This document shows, piece by piece, positions 39,981 to 46,576 of a stretch of 46,576 nt of DNA (the first letter of the stretch is position 1; the number at the start of each line of letters is the position of its first letter). The DNA is from a virus: the IMG/VR virus record IMGVR_UViG_3300030329_001317, positions 1 through 46,576 of that record; one strand, written 5' to 3'. The position numbers and the translations under genes were made by a program. The notes under the pieces were generated by a model, which had not been told where the DNA came from, made no database searches, and saw only the letters and a list, made by a program, of their open reading frames with translations.

Positions 39981-40979
39981 ATGGCTACAACTAAAAATTA
40001 TTTTACAGGTGACGGTGTTACAACTGATTTCACCTTTACATTTCCATACTTACAAACAAGTCATATTAAGGTAACACTTGATAAACTTGTTCAAGCTACA
40101 ACTGAATACACTTTACAGCCAACTATTAACCCTACTTTAGTTAGATTTAATACCGCCCCTACTAGTGATGTACAAATAGAGATATATAGAGATACCAGTT
40201 TAACTAATGCTAATAATGTATTTGCAGCTGGATCTTCTATTAAAGCTAAAAATTTAAATGATAATCAAACACAAGTTTTATATGCACTTGAAGAGAATGA
40301 AAATAGTATAATAAATGGTGAGATATTTAAGTATGCTAATGCACAACATACCCTTGGTTCAACAGCTCCTACAAGTCCTAGTTCAGGTGATACATGGTTT
40401 GATTCAGTAAGTGGTAGAACTTATATTTATTATACAGATACAGATACTAGTCAATGGGTAGAATCAGCACCACCATATAATACTGAAGGAAGTGGTTTAT
40501 TTAACCAAGCATTTACTGAATTAACTGGAACAACTTTTGCTGTTACAAATACTTATCATCAAGTTATACCATCAGCAAGTAGTACTACTCATGCTGTTAC
40601 AACAATTACAGGTGGTAAGATTGGTCAAAAATTAACTATCAGTGGTCCACCTGCATGGAGAGCAAGTACGGCTTATGCAGTAGGTGATATAGTACATAAT
40701 GATAGTGGTAAATATTATAAATGTGATAGAGCTGGTACATCTCATTCATCAGGAGGTCCAACAGGTACTTCTACAGATATAGAAGATAATGGTGCTGCAC
40801 CTGATGCTAGATGGGATTATATAGGACAAGCTGGTGATATAGTATTAACTAATACTACAGATGGTGGTACATTAAATGGTATTGTAGGTGGGGTTACAGT
40901 TGATGTATCTGAAGGTGATACCGCTACACTTATATATAATGGATACCAATGGTTATTAATTTCTCATGGGAATAATTAA
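39981..40979 (+). CDS. Tail fibre protein (gp17 N-terminal type) with CBM-like insert
   Basis: 332 residues. The first about 110 residues (NYFTGDGVTTDFTFTFPYLQ, then LNDNQTQVLYALEEN) are the T7 gp17 N-terminal domain that docks fibres to the tail. The C-terminal domain (TFAVTNTYHQVIPS...IVGGVTVDVSEGDTATLIYNG) is shared with the next gene, but is interrupted at residues about 222-285 by PAWRASTAYAVGDIVHNDSG, KYYKCDRAGTS and DARWDYIGQ, a CBM5/12-like carbohydrate-binding module. It should bind the host surface. Confidence 0.88.
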   Translation: MATTKNYFTGDGVTTDFTFTFPYLQTSHIKVTLDKLVQATTEYTLQPTINPTLVRFNTAPTSDVQIEIYRDTSLTNANNVFAAGSSIKAKNLNDNQTQVLYALEENENSIINGEIFKYANAQHTLGSTAPTSPSSGDTWFDSVSGRTYIYYTDTDTSQWVESAPPYNTEGSGLFNQAFTELTGTTFAVTNTYHQVIPSASSTTHAVTTITGGKIGQKLTISGPPAWRASTAYAVGDIVHNDSGKYYKCDRAGTSHSSGGPTGTSTDIEDNGAAPDARWDYIGQAGDIVLTNTTDGGTLNGIVGGVTVDVSEGDTATLIYNGYQWLLISHGNN

Positions 40980-40982
40980 ATT

Positions 40983-41876
40983 ATGACATTAAATTTTCCT
41001 TCTTCCCCTAATGTGGGGCAGACTTATTCTGGTACTAATGGTATCACATATACATATGATGGTGTTAAGTGGACAACTCAAGGTACTTATGCTTCTTTAA
41101 CTGCAGAACCGAAAAAAATAGATGATATATCGTCTGATTTTAATGGTACTACAACAACATTTAATTTACATAGTAGTGGGGAAGATATAGATGTATCTAG
41201 TCCTTTAGATCTTATTATAAGCATAGGTGGTGTTATTCAAGAACCCGTTGTATCTTATGGTATAAATACTGCTAATAGTGAAATTATTTTTGGTGAAGCT
41301 CCTAATACAGGAGATACATTTTTTGGGATTTTAAAATCTAAAATAGCAGATCAGAATACTACGGTTACTGATGGTACAATTAATGATGCAAAACTTTCTG
41401 GTCCTATAGCAGTTAATAAATTAGCTGATGGAACTGCTAGACAATTATTACAAACGAATTCAGGTGCTAGTGCTGCTGAATGGACAAGTAATGTAGATGT
41501 TCCTGGTACATTAGATGTAACAGGTGCTACTACTCTTGATAGTACTTTAGCAGTAGCAGGTAAAGCTACTTTAACTGCAGGTGCTGTATTTCCAAAAGTA
41601 TCTTCAACTTTAAGTGGTACAGCTTTAGCTGTTACAAGTGGTTGGCATGAAATTAATGCTAATAGTAATGCTTTAACTACATTAACTGGTGGTAGTGCAG
41701 GCCAAACATTATTAATTACTGTTGTAACTAGTGATTTAGTTGTTACAGATACTGCAACTGGTGGTGCTGCAAATACTATAGTAGGAGGTGTTACTTTACA
41801 TGTAGCTACCGGTGATACCTTATTACTTATGTTCAATGGATCACAATGGTTAAAAATAGCTCATGGTGACAATTAA
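40983..41876 (+). CDS. Tail fibre-associated protein related to upstream fibre
   Basis: 297 residues. Starts MTLNFPSSPNVGQTYSG...YTYDGVKW, a common phage fibre N-terminal repeat. Its last about 90 residues (ALAVTSGWHEINANSNALTT, IVGGVTLHVATGDTLLLMFNG, WLKIAHGDN) are clearly homologous to the C-terminal domain of the preceding fibre without the CBM-like insert. Likely an additional fibre or adapter subunit. Confidence 0.8.
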   Translation: MTLNFPSSPNVGQTYSGTNGITYTYDGVKWTTQGTYASLTAEPKKIDDISSDFNGTTTTFNLHSSGEDIDVSSPLDLIISIGGVIQEPVVSYGINTANSEIIFGEAPNTGDTFFGILKSKIADQNTTVTDGTINDAKLSGPIAVNKLADGTARQLLQTNSGASAAEWTSNVDVPGTLDVTGATTLDSTLAVAGKATLTAGAVFPKVSSTLSGTALAVTSGWHEINANSNALTTLTGGSAGQTLLITVVTSDLVVTDTATGGAANTIVGGVTLHVATGDTLLLMFNGSQWLKIAHGDN

Positions 41877-41879
41877 ATT

Positions 41880-43661
41880 ATGACATTAACAAACGTACAA
41901 CTTAATAGACTTTCACATGTCTGTTCAGTTACAGATTTTGGTGCTCAAGGTGATGGTACTACTGATGATACTGTAGCTATTCAAGCAGCAATTACAACTG
42001 GTAAAAATGTTGCTTTCCCACCAGGTAAATATAAAGTAACAAGTACACTTACTATTCCAAGCGGTAATACAGGTCAAATAATTTATTCACTGAATGGTTA
42101 CACTTCTTATCCTACATCAAGATTAGGTGCTAATGCTGAAATTTACTTTGACAAAGCTGACATTACAACTGAGTATGCAAATGAATCTTGGAAAGATGCA
42201 GTACCTTGTTTCTTAGTAAATGCATCTGGTGTTTCATTTCAAGGTTTATGGATTGAATGTGTTGAAAATTCTCCAAGTGATAAAAGGAATCAAATTGGAG
42301 TTAAAACAGCTGTAACTGCTGTTGGTTACACAGATGATGCTGATACTAAATTTGATAACTGTCAATTTAGAAATTGGGGATTTGCTATTTATCATATAGG
42401 ACGTGGAGTAGAAGTAACAGGTTGCCTTATCAATTCTAGTACAACTGGTGTACTTTTAGATTGGCCTAGTTCAGGTATTGGTCCTGACGATGGTAGTGTA
42501 CCACTTGCTACAGATGATGATTATGCTAATAGAGGTACACGTATACAAGATAATAGATTCCATGGTGTAAAAGCAGCTGTTTGGCATATAGGTAGTTTCC
42601 CTTTAGTAGGAGCATTGATTACTGGTAATCATTTAGATATTGGTACTGGTTTATTTTGGGTAGGTAAAAATGTTGATGGGTCTGGTGGTCAAGAAACTAG
42701 AGATACATTAATTTCTAATAATGTAGTAACTTTCAGTGGTCGCTCTAGTAATATTATACAATATTCGAGAGAAACTAAAAGTATTAGAGATCATATTACT
42801 AATAATCACTTTGTTGGTGGAATTAATGAAGATGCAGGTGAGAGAACACCTTATAATCTTATTTACTTTAGAAGTTGTCATACTATAACAGATTTAACTA
42901 TAAGTAATAATTATTTTGGTTATGCTTTAAGACATGGAATTCTCTTTGCCAACGAAGATAGTGAATCTGCTGCAGTAGTTGATGGTGTTAATATACATGA
43001 TAATACATTTGTAGCTTGGGGATTTGTTGACGATGGAACTCGTGCAACTAGAGGCGGTATTGCTATGGAGATTAATTCAACAAATTTATCTATAAGAAAT
43101 AACACATTTAAAAATACATACTCCACAAATGAATGTATTCGGTTTAGTAGTACCACTCAAACAAATTTATATATGGATGGTAATACTTTCACTGCTGGAG
43201 CTTTATATACTCCAACTAATGTTACTGTTAGTGGAAATAAATTTGATGCTACTTATTCTTCAGGTACATTTACACCAATCTTAGCAAATTTGAACCAACC
43301 AGACCACAGCAGTCCACAAATTGCTTATAATTCTCAGACAGGTTCTTATATAAAAATTGGTCAATTAGTTCATATTTGGATTAATATACAGTTTAACAGT
43401 CTAGATACTTCAGATACTTCAGGATTTACTATTGGAGGGTTACCTTTTACGCACGATGTAGATGAAGCTATTATTGGATTAAACTCGTTGGGAAGTACAG
43501 GAATTGGTAATAAGGAGACTATTCTTGGAGCAGTTTTTTCAGAAAACACTAATCTTACTTTAACTGATGGTACAGGTGATAACAACTCTTTTTTATATAG
43601 TGAGAGTGGTGTTGCTTCTGGTATTGTAGCTCTAGCATTTTCTTATAAAGCTAATTATTAA
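41880..43661 (+). CDS. Beta-helix tailspike (pectate lyase-like)
   Basis: 593 residues. VTDFGAQGDGTTDDTVAIQAAI near residue 18 is the start of a right-handed parallel beta-helix of the pectate-lyase-3 kind; many short N/D-rich strands follow (ISNNYF, IHDNTF, IRNNTF, VSGNKF). The last about 150 residues form a separate beta domain (SSGTFTPILANLNQPDHSSP onward). Such spikes bind and often cut surface polysaccharide; I see no proven catalytic residues. Confidence 0.85.
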   Translation: MTLTNVQLNRLSHVCSVTDFGAQGDGTTDDTVAIQAAITTGKNVAFPPGKYKVTSTLTIPSGNTGQIIYSLNGYTSYPTSRLGANAEIYFDKADITTEYANESWKDAVPCFLVNASGVSFQGLWIECVENSPSDKRNQIGVKTAVTAVGYTDDADTKFDNCQFRNWGFAIYHIGRGVEVTGCLINSSTTGVLLDWPSSGIGPDDGSVPLATDDDYANRGTRIQDNRFHGVKAAVWHIGSFPLVGALITGNHLDIGTGLFWVGKNVDGSGGQETRDTLISNNVVTFSGRSSNIIQYSRETKSIRDHITNNHFVGGINEDAGERTPYNLIYFRSCHTITDLTISNNYFGYALRHGILFANEDSESAAVVDGVNIHDNTFVAWGFVDDGTRATRGGIAMEINSTNLSIRNNTFKNTYSTNECIRFSSTTQTNLYMDGNTFTAGALYTPTNVTVSGNKFDATYSSGTFTPILANLNQPDHSSPQIAYNSQTGSYIKIGQLVHIWINIQFNSLDTSDTSGFTIGGLPFTHDVDEAIIGLNSLGSTGIGNKETILGAVFSENTNLTLTDGTGDNNSFLYSESGVASGIVALAFSYKANY

Positions 43662-43694
43662 AAAAATTTAATTAAACATCAACAAAATTAAACT

Positions 43695-44048
43695 ATGTCT
43701 TATAAAACATTTACAGCAGCATCTGAAGTATACCCTGTTAAGAAATCAAATAGACCTGCTGTTGAACCTTTAGGAACACCAGGAGCAGCATACCAAAAAA
43801 CAGCAGGAGCAGGATCAGACGAGCAAGATTTAACTGCTAATATTACTAGAATTTCTATGCTTTGTAGAACTGCAGATGCTAGATACGAAATTGGTACAAC
43901 TGGAGCTACAGTAACTGCTAATGCTTCTACTAGTCATTTTATTGCAAAAGATGAGAGATTAGATCTTAAAGTACCTTTAAACGGTAGGATTGCATTTATT
44001 AGAGATGATTCTGATAATGCTACTTTAGAAATCACTGAATTATCGTAA
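43695..44048 (+). CDS. Putative structural protein, 117 aa
   Basis: Begins MSYKTFTAASEVYPVKKSNR; the rest is a beta-sandwich-like Thr/Ala-rich sequence (ARYEIGTTGATVTANASTSH, LDLKVPLNGRIAFIRDDSDN). It lies between tailspike and lectin-like gene and shares one base with the latter. Likely a tail or head accessory protein; no family named. Confidence 0.65.
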   Translation: MSYKTFTAASEVYPVKKSNRPAVEPLGTPGAAYQKTAGAGSDEQDLTANITRISMLCRTADARYEIGTTGATVTANASTSHFIAKDERLDLKVPLNGRIAFIRDDSDNATLEITELS

Positions 44049-44920
44049 TGCAATTAACAAGCACACGGTCTAGTGCTATACGTAGACCTAGACGAAGAAG
44101 GAGAGCTGCTGCTGGTAGTAGTTATGTAACAGATGGTTTACAATGGCATATAGATCCAAAAACTAGCTATTCAGGATCAGGTACATCTTTATTAGATTTA
44201 ACTTCAAACGATATTGATTTTACTATGGTTAGTAGTCCTAGCTATAATAGTACTGAAGGTTCTTTTACATTTGATGGTACTGATGATATGTTTCACTCTG
44301 ATCCTGAGGATTGGGGGACAATAGTTCATCATAAATATAGAGGTACTGCTGCTGAAGAAAAATCTAGTTTTGAATTCTGGGTAAAAATGCCTAATACTTC
44401 TAGTAATGTTAATATGAGAATTGTTAGTAAAGGGTTTCCTAATAAATTTAATACTGCGAATACTAATAATTCCAATATTGTTATAACTGTTAAGAAAAGC
44501 ACTTTTCAAATGAGGCTTTGGGTTAAAAAACGGTATGGTGGTGTCTCACATGCAACTGCTAGTTATCTTTCTGACACAAACTTTTTAATCTCTAATAATG
44601 CTTGGACACATGTTGTTCTTACTATAGATTATGATGCTGACAGTGATAACTTTAATGGTTATCTAAACGGTAGTAGTAGTGCAAGTTTTACAGCAACTGA
44701 TGCTGATTTTGATACTTTAGATAATAATGCCAGTGATAATGGTCCTGTAGGATCTTGGGGTATAGGTGGTGAGTGGAATCATGACGATGGTATAAATGGT
44801 GATGACTATCTAAATCCATTTGAGGGAAGTATAGGTATTGTACGTTATTACAATAAAGTATTATCTTCAGCTGAAATAGAACAAAATTATGATGCAGAAA
44901 AATCTAGATATGGTCACTAA
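44048..44920 (+). CDS. Concanavalin A/LamG-like lectin-fold protein
   Basis: 290 residues. After a basic N-terminal patch (RRPRRRRRAAAG) comes a LamG/ConA-type jelly-roll: GLQWHIDPKTSYSGSGTS, GSFTFDGTDDMF, SSFEFWVKMP, NAWTHVVLTIDYDADS, and the closing PFEGSIGIVRYYNKVLSSAE followed by IEQNYDA. This layout is characteristic of phage and bacterial LamG_3 domains that bind glycans. Adjacent fibre and spike genes suggest a receptor-binding role. Confidence 0.85.
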   Translation: MQLTSTRSSAIRRPRRRRRAAAGSSYVTDGLQWHIDPKTSYSGSGTSLLDLTSNDIDFTMVSSPSYNSTEGSFTFDGTDDMFHSDPEDWGTIVHHKYRGTAAEEKSSFEFWVKMPNTSSNVNMRIVSKGFPNKFNTANTNNSNIVITVKKSTFQMRLWVKKRYGGVSHATASYLSDTNFLISNNAWTHVVLTIDYDADSDNFNGYLNGSSSASFTATDADFDTLDNNASDNGPVGSWGIGGEWNHDDGINGDDYLNPFEGSIGIVRYYNKVLSSAEIEQNYDAEKSRYGH

Positions 44921-44922
44921 TT

Positions 44923-45168
44923 ATGTTTGAAAATAGAAGATGGTTAATTATTCCAGTATCTGAACAAGATAAAATCGACTGGAATCAAGTATTAAGCACT
45001 CAACTAGTGAGAAAAAATGTAGATGGAACTAAATCATTTATCAAATGGGAAGGAGATACACCTTCATTTGTAAGTAATTTAACAGGAACTTCAGGTCCAT
45101 ATAATCATAGTGAAATACTAGAAATATTAGACGGATCTGAATGGAGTCCAGAAGACGAAGATGAGTAA
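44923..45168 (+). CDS. Small acidic protein, 81 aa
   Basis: Begins MFENRRWLIIPVSEQDKIDW and ends SEWSPEDEDE. From memory, similar 80-90 aa proteins with RRWxxIP and ILxxxEWxxxED are common in cyanophages beside tail genes. It overlaps the next gene by 8 bases. Function unknown, possibly a fibre chaperone. Confidence 0.65.
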   Translation: MFENRRWLIIPVSEQDKIDWNQVLSTQLVRKNVDGTKSFIKWEGDTPSFVSNLTGTSGPYNHSEILEILDGSEWSPEDEDE

Positions 45169-45577
45169 CATTGGAGTCCCACCTAAACTCCCCTCTATAA
45201 GGCTCCCTAATGCCCCTGATTTACCTCGGATGACCTTATCTATACCAACAGGTAAAATACCCTCTTACAAGCCCTTGGTGGTGCCTCCTAGCGACTTACA
45301 GAGTCCAGAAGGAGTAGAGGAAGAGAAGAGTGAAACAAAAACAGAACAACCAGCTCCTTTAAAATTAGATTTACCAGTTGTTGATATATCTATACCAATA
45401 CCTTCACCTGAAGTAATGGTTACAGCTGTTACTACTGCAGTTGCAGCTGTAGCTACTACCACACTTGCTCAACCTTTATTTGATTCAATAAAGAAAAAAT
45501 CTCAAAAATTCATACAAGGTCAAGTTAATAAATGGAAGGAACTGAATCTAAAGCCAAAGGATTCTTTGGAAAGTTAA
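45161..45577 (+). CDS. Proline-rich protein with one membrane segment, 138 aa
   Basis: The N-terminal two-thirds is proline-rich (VPPKLPSIRLPNAPDLPRM), then acidic, then a hydrophobic Ala/Thr/Val stretch (VMVTAVTTAVAAVATTTLA) and a basic C-terminus. A membrane-anchored protein with an extended arm is likely. It overlaps the holin-like gene by 46 bases, so a lysis or virion role is possible but unproven. Confidence 0.65.
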   Translation: MSNIGVPPKLPSIRLPNAPDLPRMTLSIPTGKIPSYKPLVVPPSDLQSPEGVEEEKSETKTEQPAPLKLDLPVVDISIPIPSPEVMVTAVTTAVAAVATTTLAQPLFDSIKKKSQKFIQGQVNKWKELNLKPKDSLES

Positions 45578-45822
45578 AAGATAGTGTAGATGATAGAGAA
45601 GAACAGATGCATCTCTTAGGTGCTATGGTACGTTTAGGCGTTGTTATCTGGTCTGGTTTTATCATTACATTAAATTATGTAGAGTTACCTATGATCCGTA
45701 AAAGTCCTGGTGGGGATATAACGTTCCCAGCTAGTATTTTTACTGGAGCACTTGCAACATTCGGTTTAACTACATCGAATAGTAACGGTAACAGTAAAAA
45801 AGAACAGAAACCCAAAACTTAA
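45532..45822 (+). CDS. Holin-like two-helix membrane protein, 96 aa
   Basis: A charged N-terminus (KAKGFFGKLKDSVDDREEQ) precedes two hydrophobic segments, LGAMVRLGVVIWSGFIITL (residues about 29-47) and FPASIFTGALATFGLTT (about 65-81), followed by a polar K-rich tail. Size, two helices and basic tail fit class II holins, which open the inner membrane at lysis. No enzyme partner is recognised next to it. Start ATG 45532 lies in the previous gene; the stop abuts the next (TAATG). Confidence 0.6.
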   Translation: MEGTESKAKGFFGKLKDSVDDREEQMHLLGAMVRLGVVIWSGFIITLNYVELPMIRKSPGGDITFPASIFTGALATFGLTTSNSNGNSKKEQKPKT

Positions 45823-46196
45823 TGAAGAAACTTCTTCTTATATTATTGCTACTTACACCAGTAGCTAAAGCTAATACTATCACACCACAATTCACCCAAG
45901 GTAGTATGAACTCAACAACGACTACCACCCAAGTTATAAATGAAACAATTACAACTGAAGTCGTCGGAGGTGCATTAACATCATGGTCAGGTTCAAATGT
46001 ACAGATAGATACAGACAGCGAAGGAATAGCTGGTGGTATCGAAGTAACAGATCAAGTATTCGAAATAGTGGATACATCCTTACCATGGACACTAGAAGTA
46101 GTAACAAGAGCTGCAGGAGTGGTCGAGACGATCACAGAAGTCAGAGACATAACTACAAATGCTACTACTACCTCCTTGTCTGTCTTCTCACAATAG
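45822..46196 (+). CDS. Secreted protein, 124 aa
   Basis: Signal peptide MKKLLLILLLLTPVAKA then NTITPQFTQGSMNSTTTTTQ. The mature part is Thr/Val-rich and beta-like (NVQIDTDSEGIAGGIEVTD). Its 3' end is repeated at 2-151. From general knowledge it is commonly paired with the next secreted gene in marine cyanophages. Role unknown; envelope or virion location is inferred from the signal peptide. Confidence 0.75.
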   Translation: MKKLLLILLLLTPVAKANTITPQFTQGSMNSTTTTTQVINETITTEVVGGALTSWSGSNVQIDTDSEGIAGGIEVTDQVFEIVDTSLPWTLEVVTRAAGVVETITEVRDITTNATTTSLSVFSQ

Positions 46197-46576
46197 GTAC
46201 ACCTGTATTTGCAGAAGATGAACAAAATAACGTATCTAATCCTGTAGCAGCAGCCACTGGAAATGTAACTAATCAAGCTGTACAATTCCAAAATAATGGT
46301 GCTCCTTCAAGACAACAATACGGTCCTAGTCTATCCTGTAGCGGCAGTACTATGACGTTCTCACCGTTCTATATGGGTAATCATACAGAACCTAGATCCT
46401 TTGATGAAGATATTGGAGGATTACGTCAAGACTCATATACTATTGCCGAGAATTGGGGATTCCAAGTTAACTTTATGATCCCCTTAGATAGACAAACACT
46501 TAGACAATGTAAAGCCATTGCTAAAAGACATGAAGAGAAAATGAGATTGGATTATGAACTTGTTCGTAGTCTTAAA
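46046..46576. repeat. Terminal overlap of circular assembly, copy 2
   Basis: Second copy of 1-531, offset 46045, with 13 substitutions and no gaps. It shows that the contig closes on itself. Confidence 0.9.
46085..46576 (+). CDS. Secreted conserved cyanophage protein, truncated by window end
   Basis: Second, partial copy of the gene at 40-669, open to the last base. Between copies it has V to I (367) and I to L (454) in the mature protein and eight silent changes downstream of 151. The same start ambiguity applies: ATG 46085 is inside the preceding gene. Confidence 0.6.
   Translation, partial: MDTRSSNKSCRSGRDDHRSQRHNYKCYYYLLVCLLTIGTPVFAEDEQNNVSNPVAAATGNVTNQAVQFQNNGAPSRQQYGPSLSCSGSTMTFSPFYMGNHTEPRSFDEDIGGLRQDSYTIAENWGFQVNFMIPLDRQTLRQCKAIAKRHEEKMRLDYELVRSLK

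Noticed and set aside
41351-41836. 161-aa antisense frame in the fibre gene
   Set aside because: Shadow of a Thr/Ala/Gly-rich coding strand; no ribosome site, and all supported genes are on +.
1-46576. Direct terminal repeat of a linear genome at the window ends
   Set aside because: The copies differ at 13 sites and lie within coding genes; physical terminal repeats would be identical, so this is circular overlap.
1-46576. Integrase, attachment site or CRISPR array
   Set aside because: No tyrosine or serine recombinase among the proteins and no regularly spaced direct repeats; the dispersed TCACAGTC motif is irregularly spaced (42 to about 3800 bp).

Overview
The window is an essentially complete genome of a marine T7-like cyanophage (a podovirus related to P-SSP7), assembled as a circle. 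Nearly everything is coded on the + strand, intergenic space is minimal, and the DNA is AT-rich. Phage hallmarks (T7-type RNA polymerase, gp2.5-like SSB, gp3-like endonuclease, gp4-like primase-helicase, gp5-like DNA polymerase, gp6-like exonuclease, portal, scaffold, capsid, tail tubes, internal virion proteins, fibres, terminase) are combined with cyanobacterial metabolic genes (psbA, hli, talC, thyX, ribonucleotide reductase, MazG-like). The host is therefore very probably marine Synechococcus or Prochlorococcus (inference). The first 531 bases recur at the end (46046-46576) with 13 substitutions, so the unique genome is about 46,045 bp and the overlap joins two slightly different haplotypes.

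Layout. 1-840: secreted and small proteins that end the late region. 833-5232: small terminase, a basic protein, an HNH nuclease, a 535-residue unknown and the large terminase, closed by a hairpin terminator. 5411-6905: thyX, talC and two small ORFs, closed by a strong rho-independent terminator. 6906-7235: non-coding control region with GC-rich repeats and a consensus sigma70 promoter (TTGACT, 17 bp, TATAAT). 7236-11026: leftmost early region of about 18 tiny genes of unknown function, including several one-helix membrane peptides, a KTSC-like protein, a tRNA-like sequence and a long hairpin. 11004-21814: RNA polymerase and DNA metabolism. 21814-24469: gp7.3-like protein, portal, scaffold. 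24526-26391: hli, psbA, a small basic protein, a glutamine-riboswitch-like leader with its short YRG peptide, and an outer-membrane-like protein. 26610-28664: structural protein, capsid and two small proteins. 28723-39969: tail tubes and internal virion proteins. 39981-45168: two related fibre proteins, a beta-helix tailspike and a lectin-fold protein. 45161-46576: holin-like membrane protein and secreted proteins that wrap round to position 1.

How it works together. Host polymerase would start at the early promoter near 7200 and make the small early proteins and the phage RNA polymerase. The phage polymerase would then use T7-like promoters; a 21-bp repeat with T7-promoter character occurs at 5235 and 11813. 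ThyX, RNR, MazG-like protein and TalC would feed nucleotide synthesis, while D1 and Hli maintain photosynthetic electron flow during infection.

The most unusual signals are at nucleotide level: (1) an ATTCACAGTCA motif, core TCACAGTC, present 11 times, all on the + strand, only between 8.1 and 21.2 kb, in all reading frames and once in a hairpin loop; (2) two late leaders whose hairpins share a 15-nt loop but have unrelated stems; (3) the T7-promoter-like repeat; (4) the riboswitch-like leader; (5) a DNA polymerase split into two overlapping ORFs.
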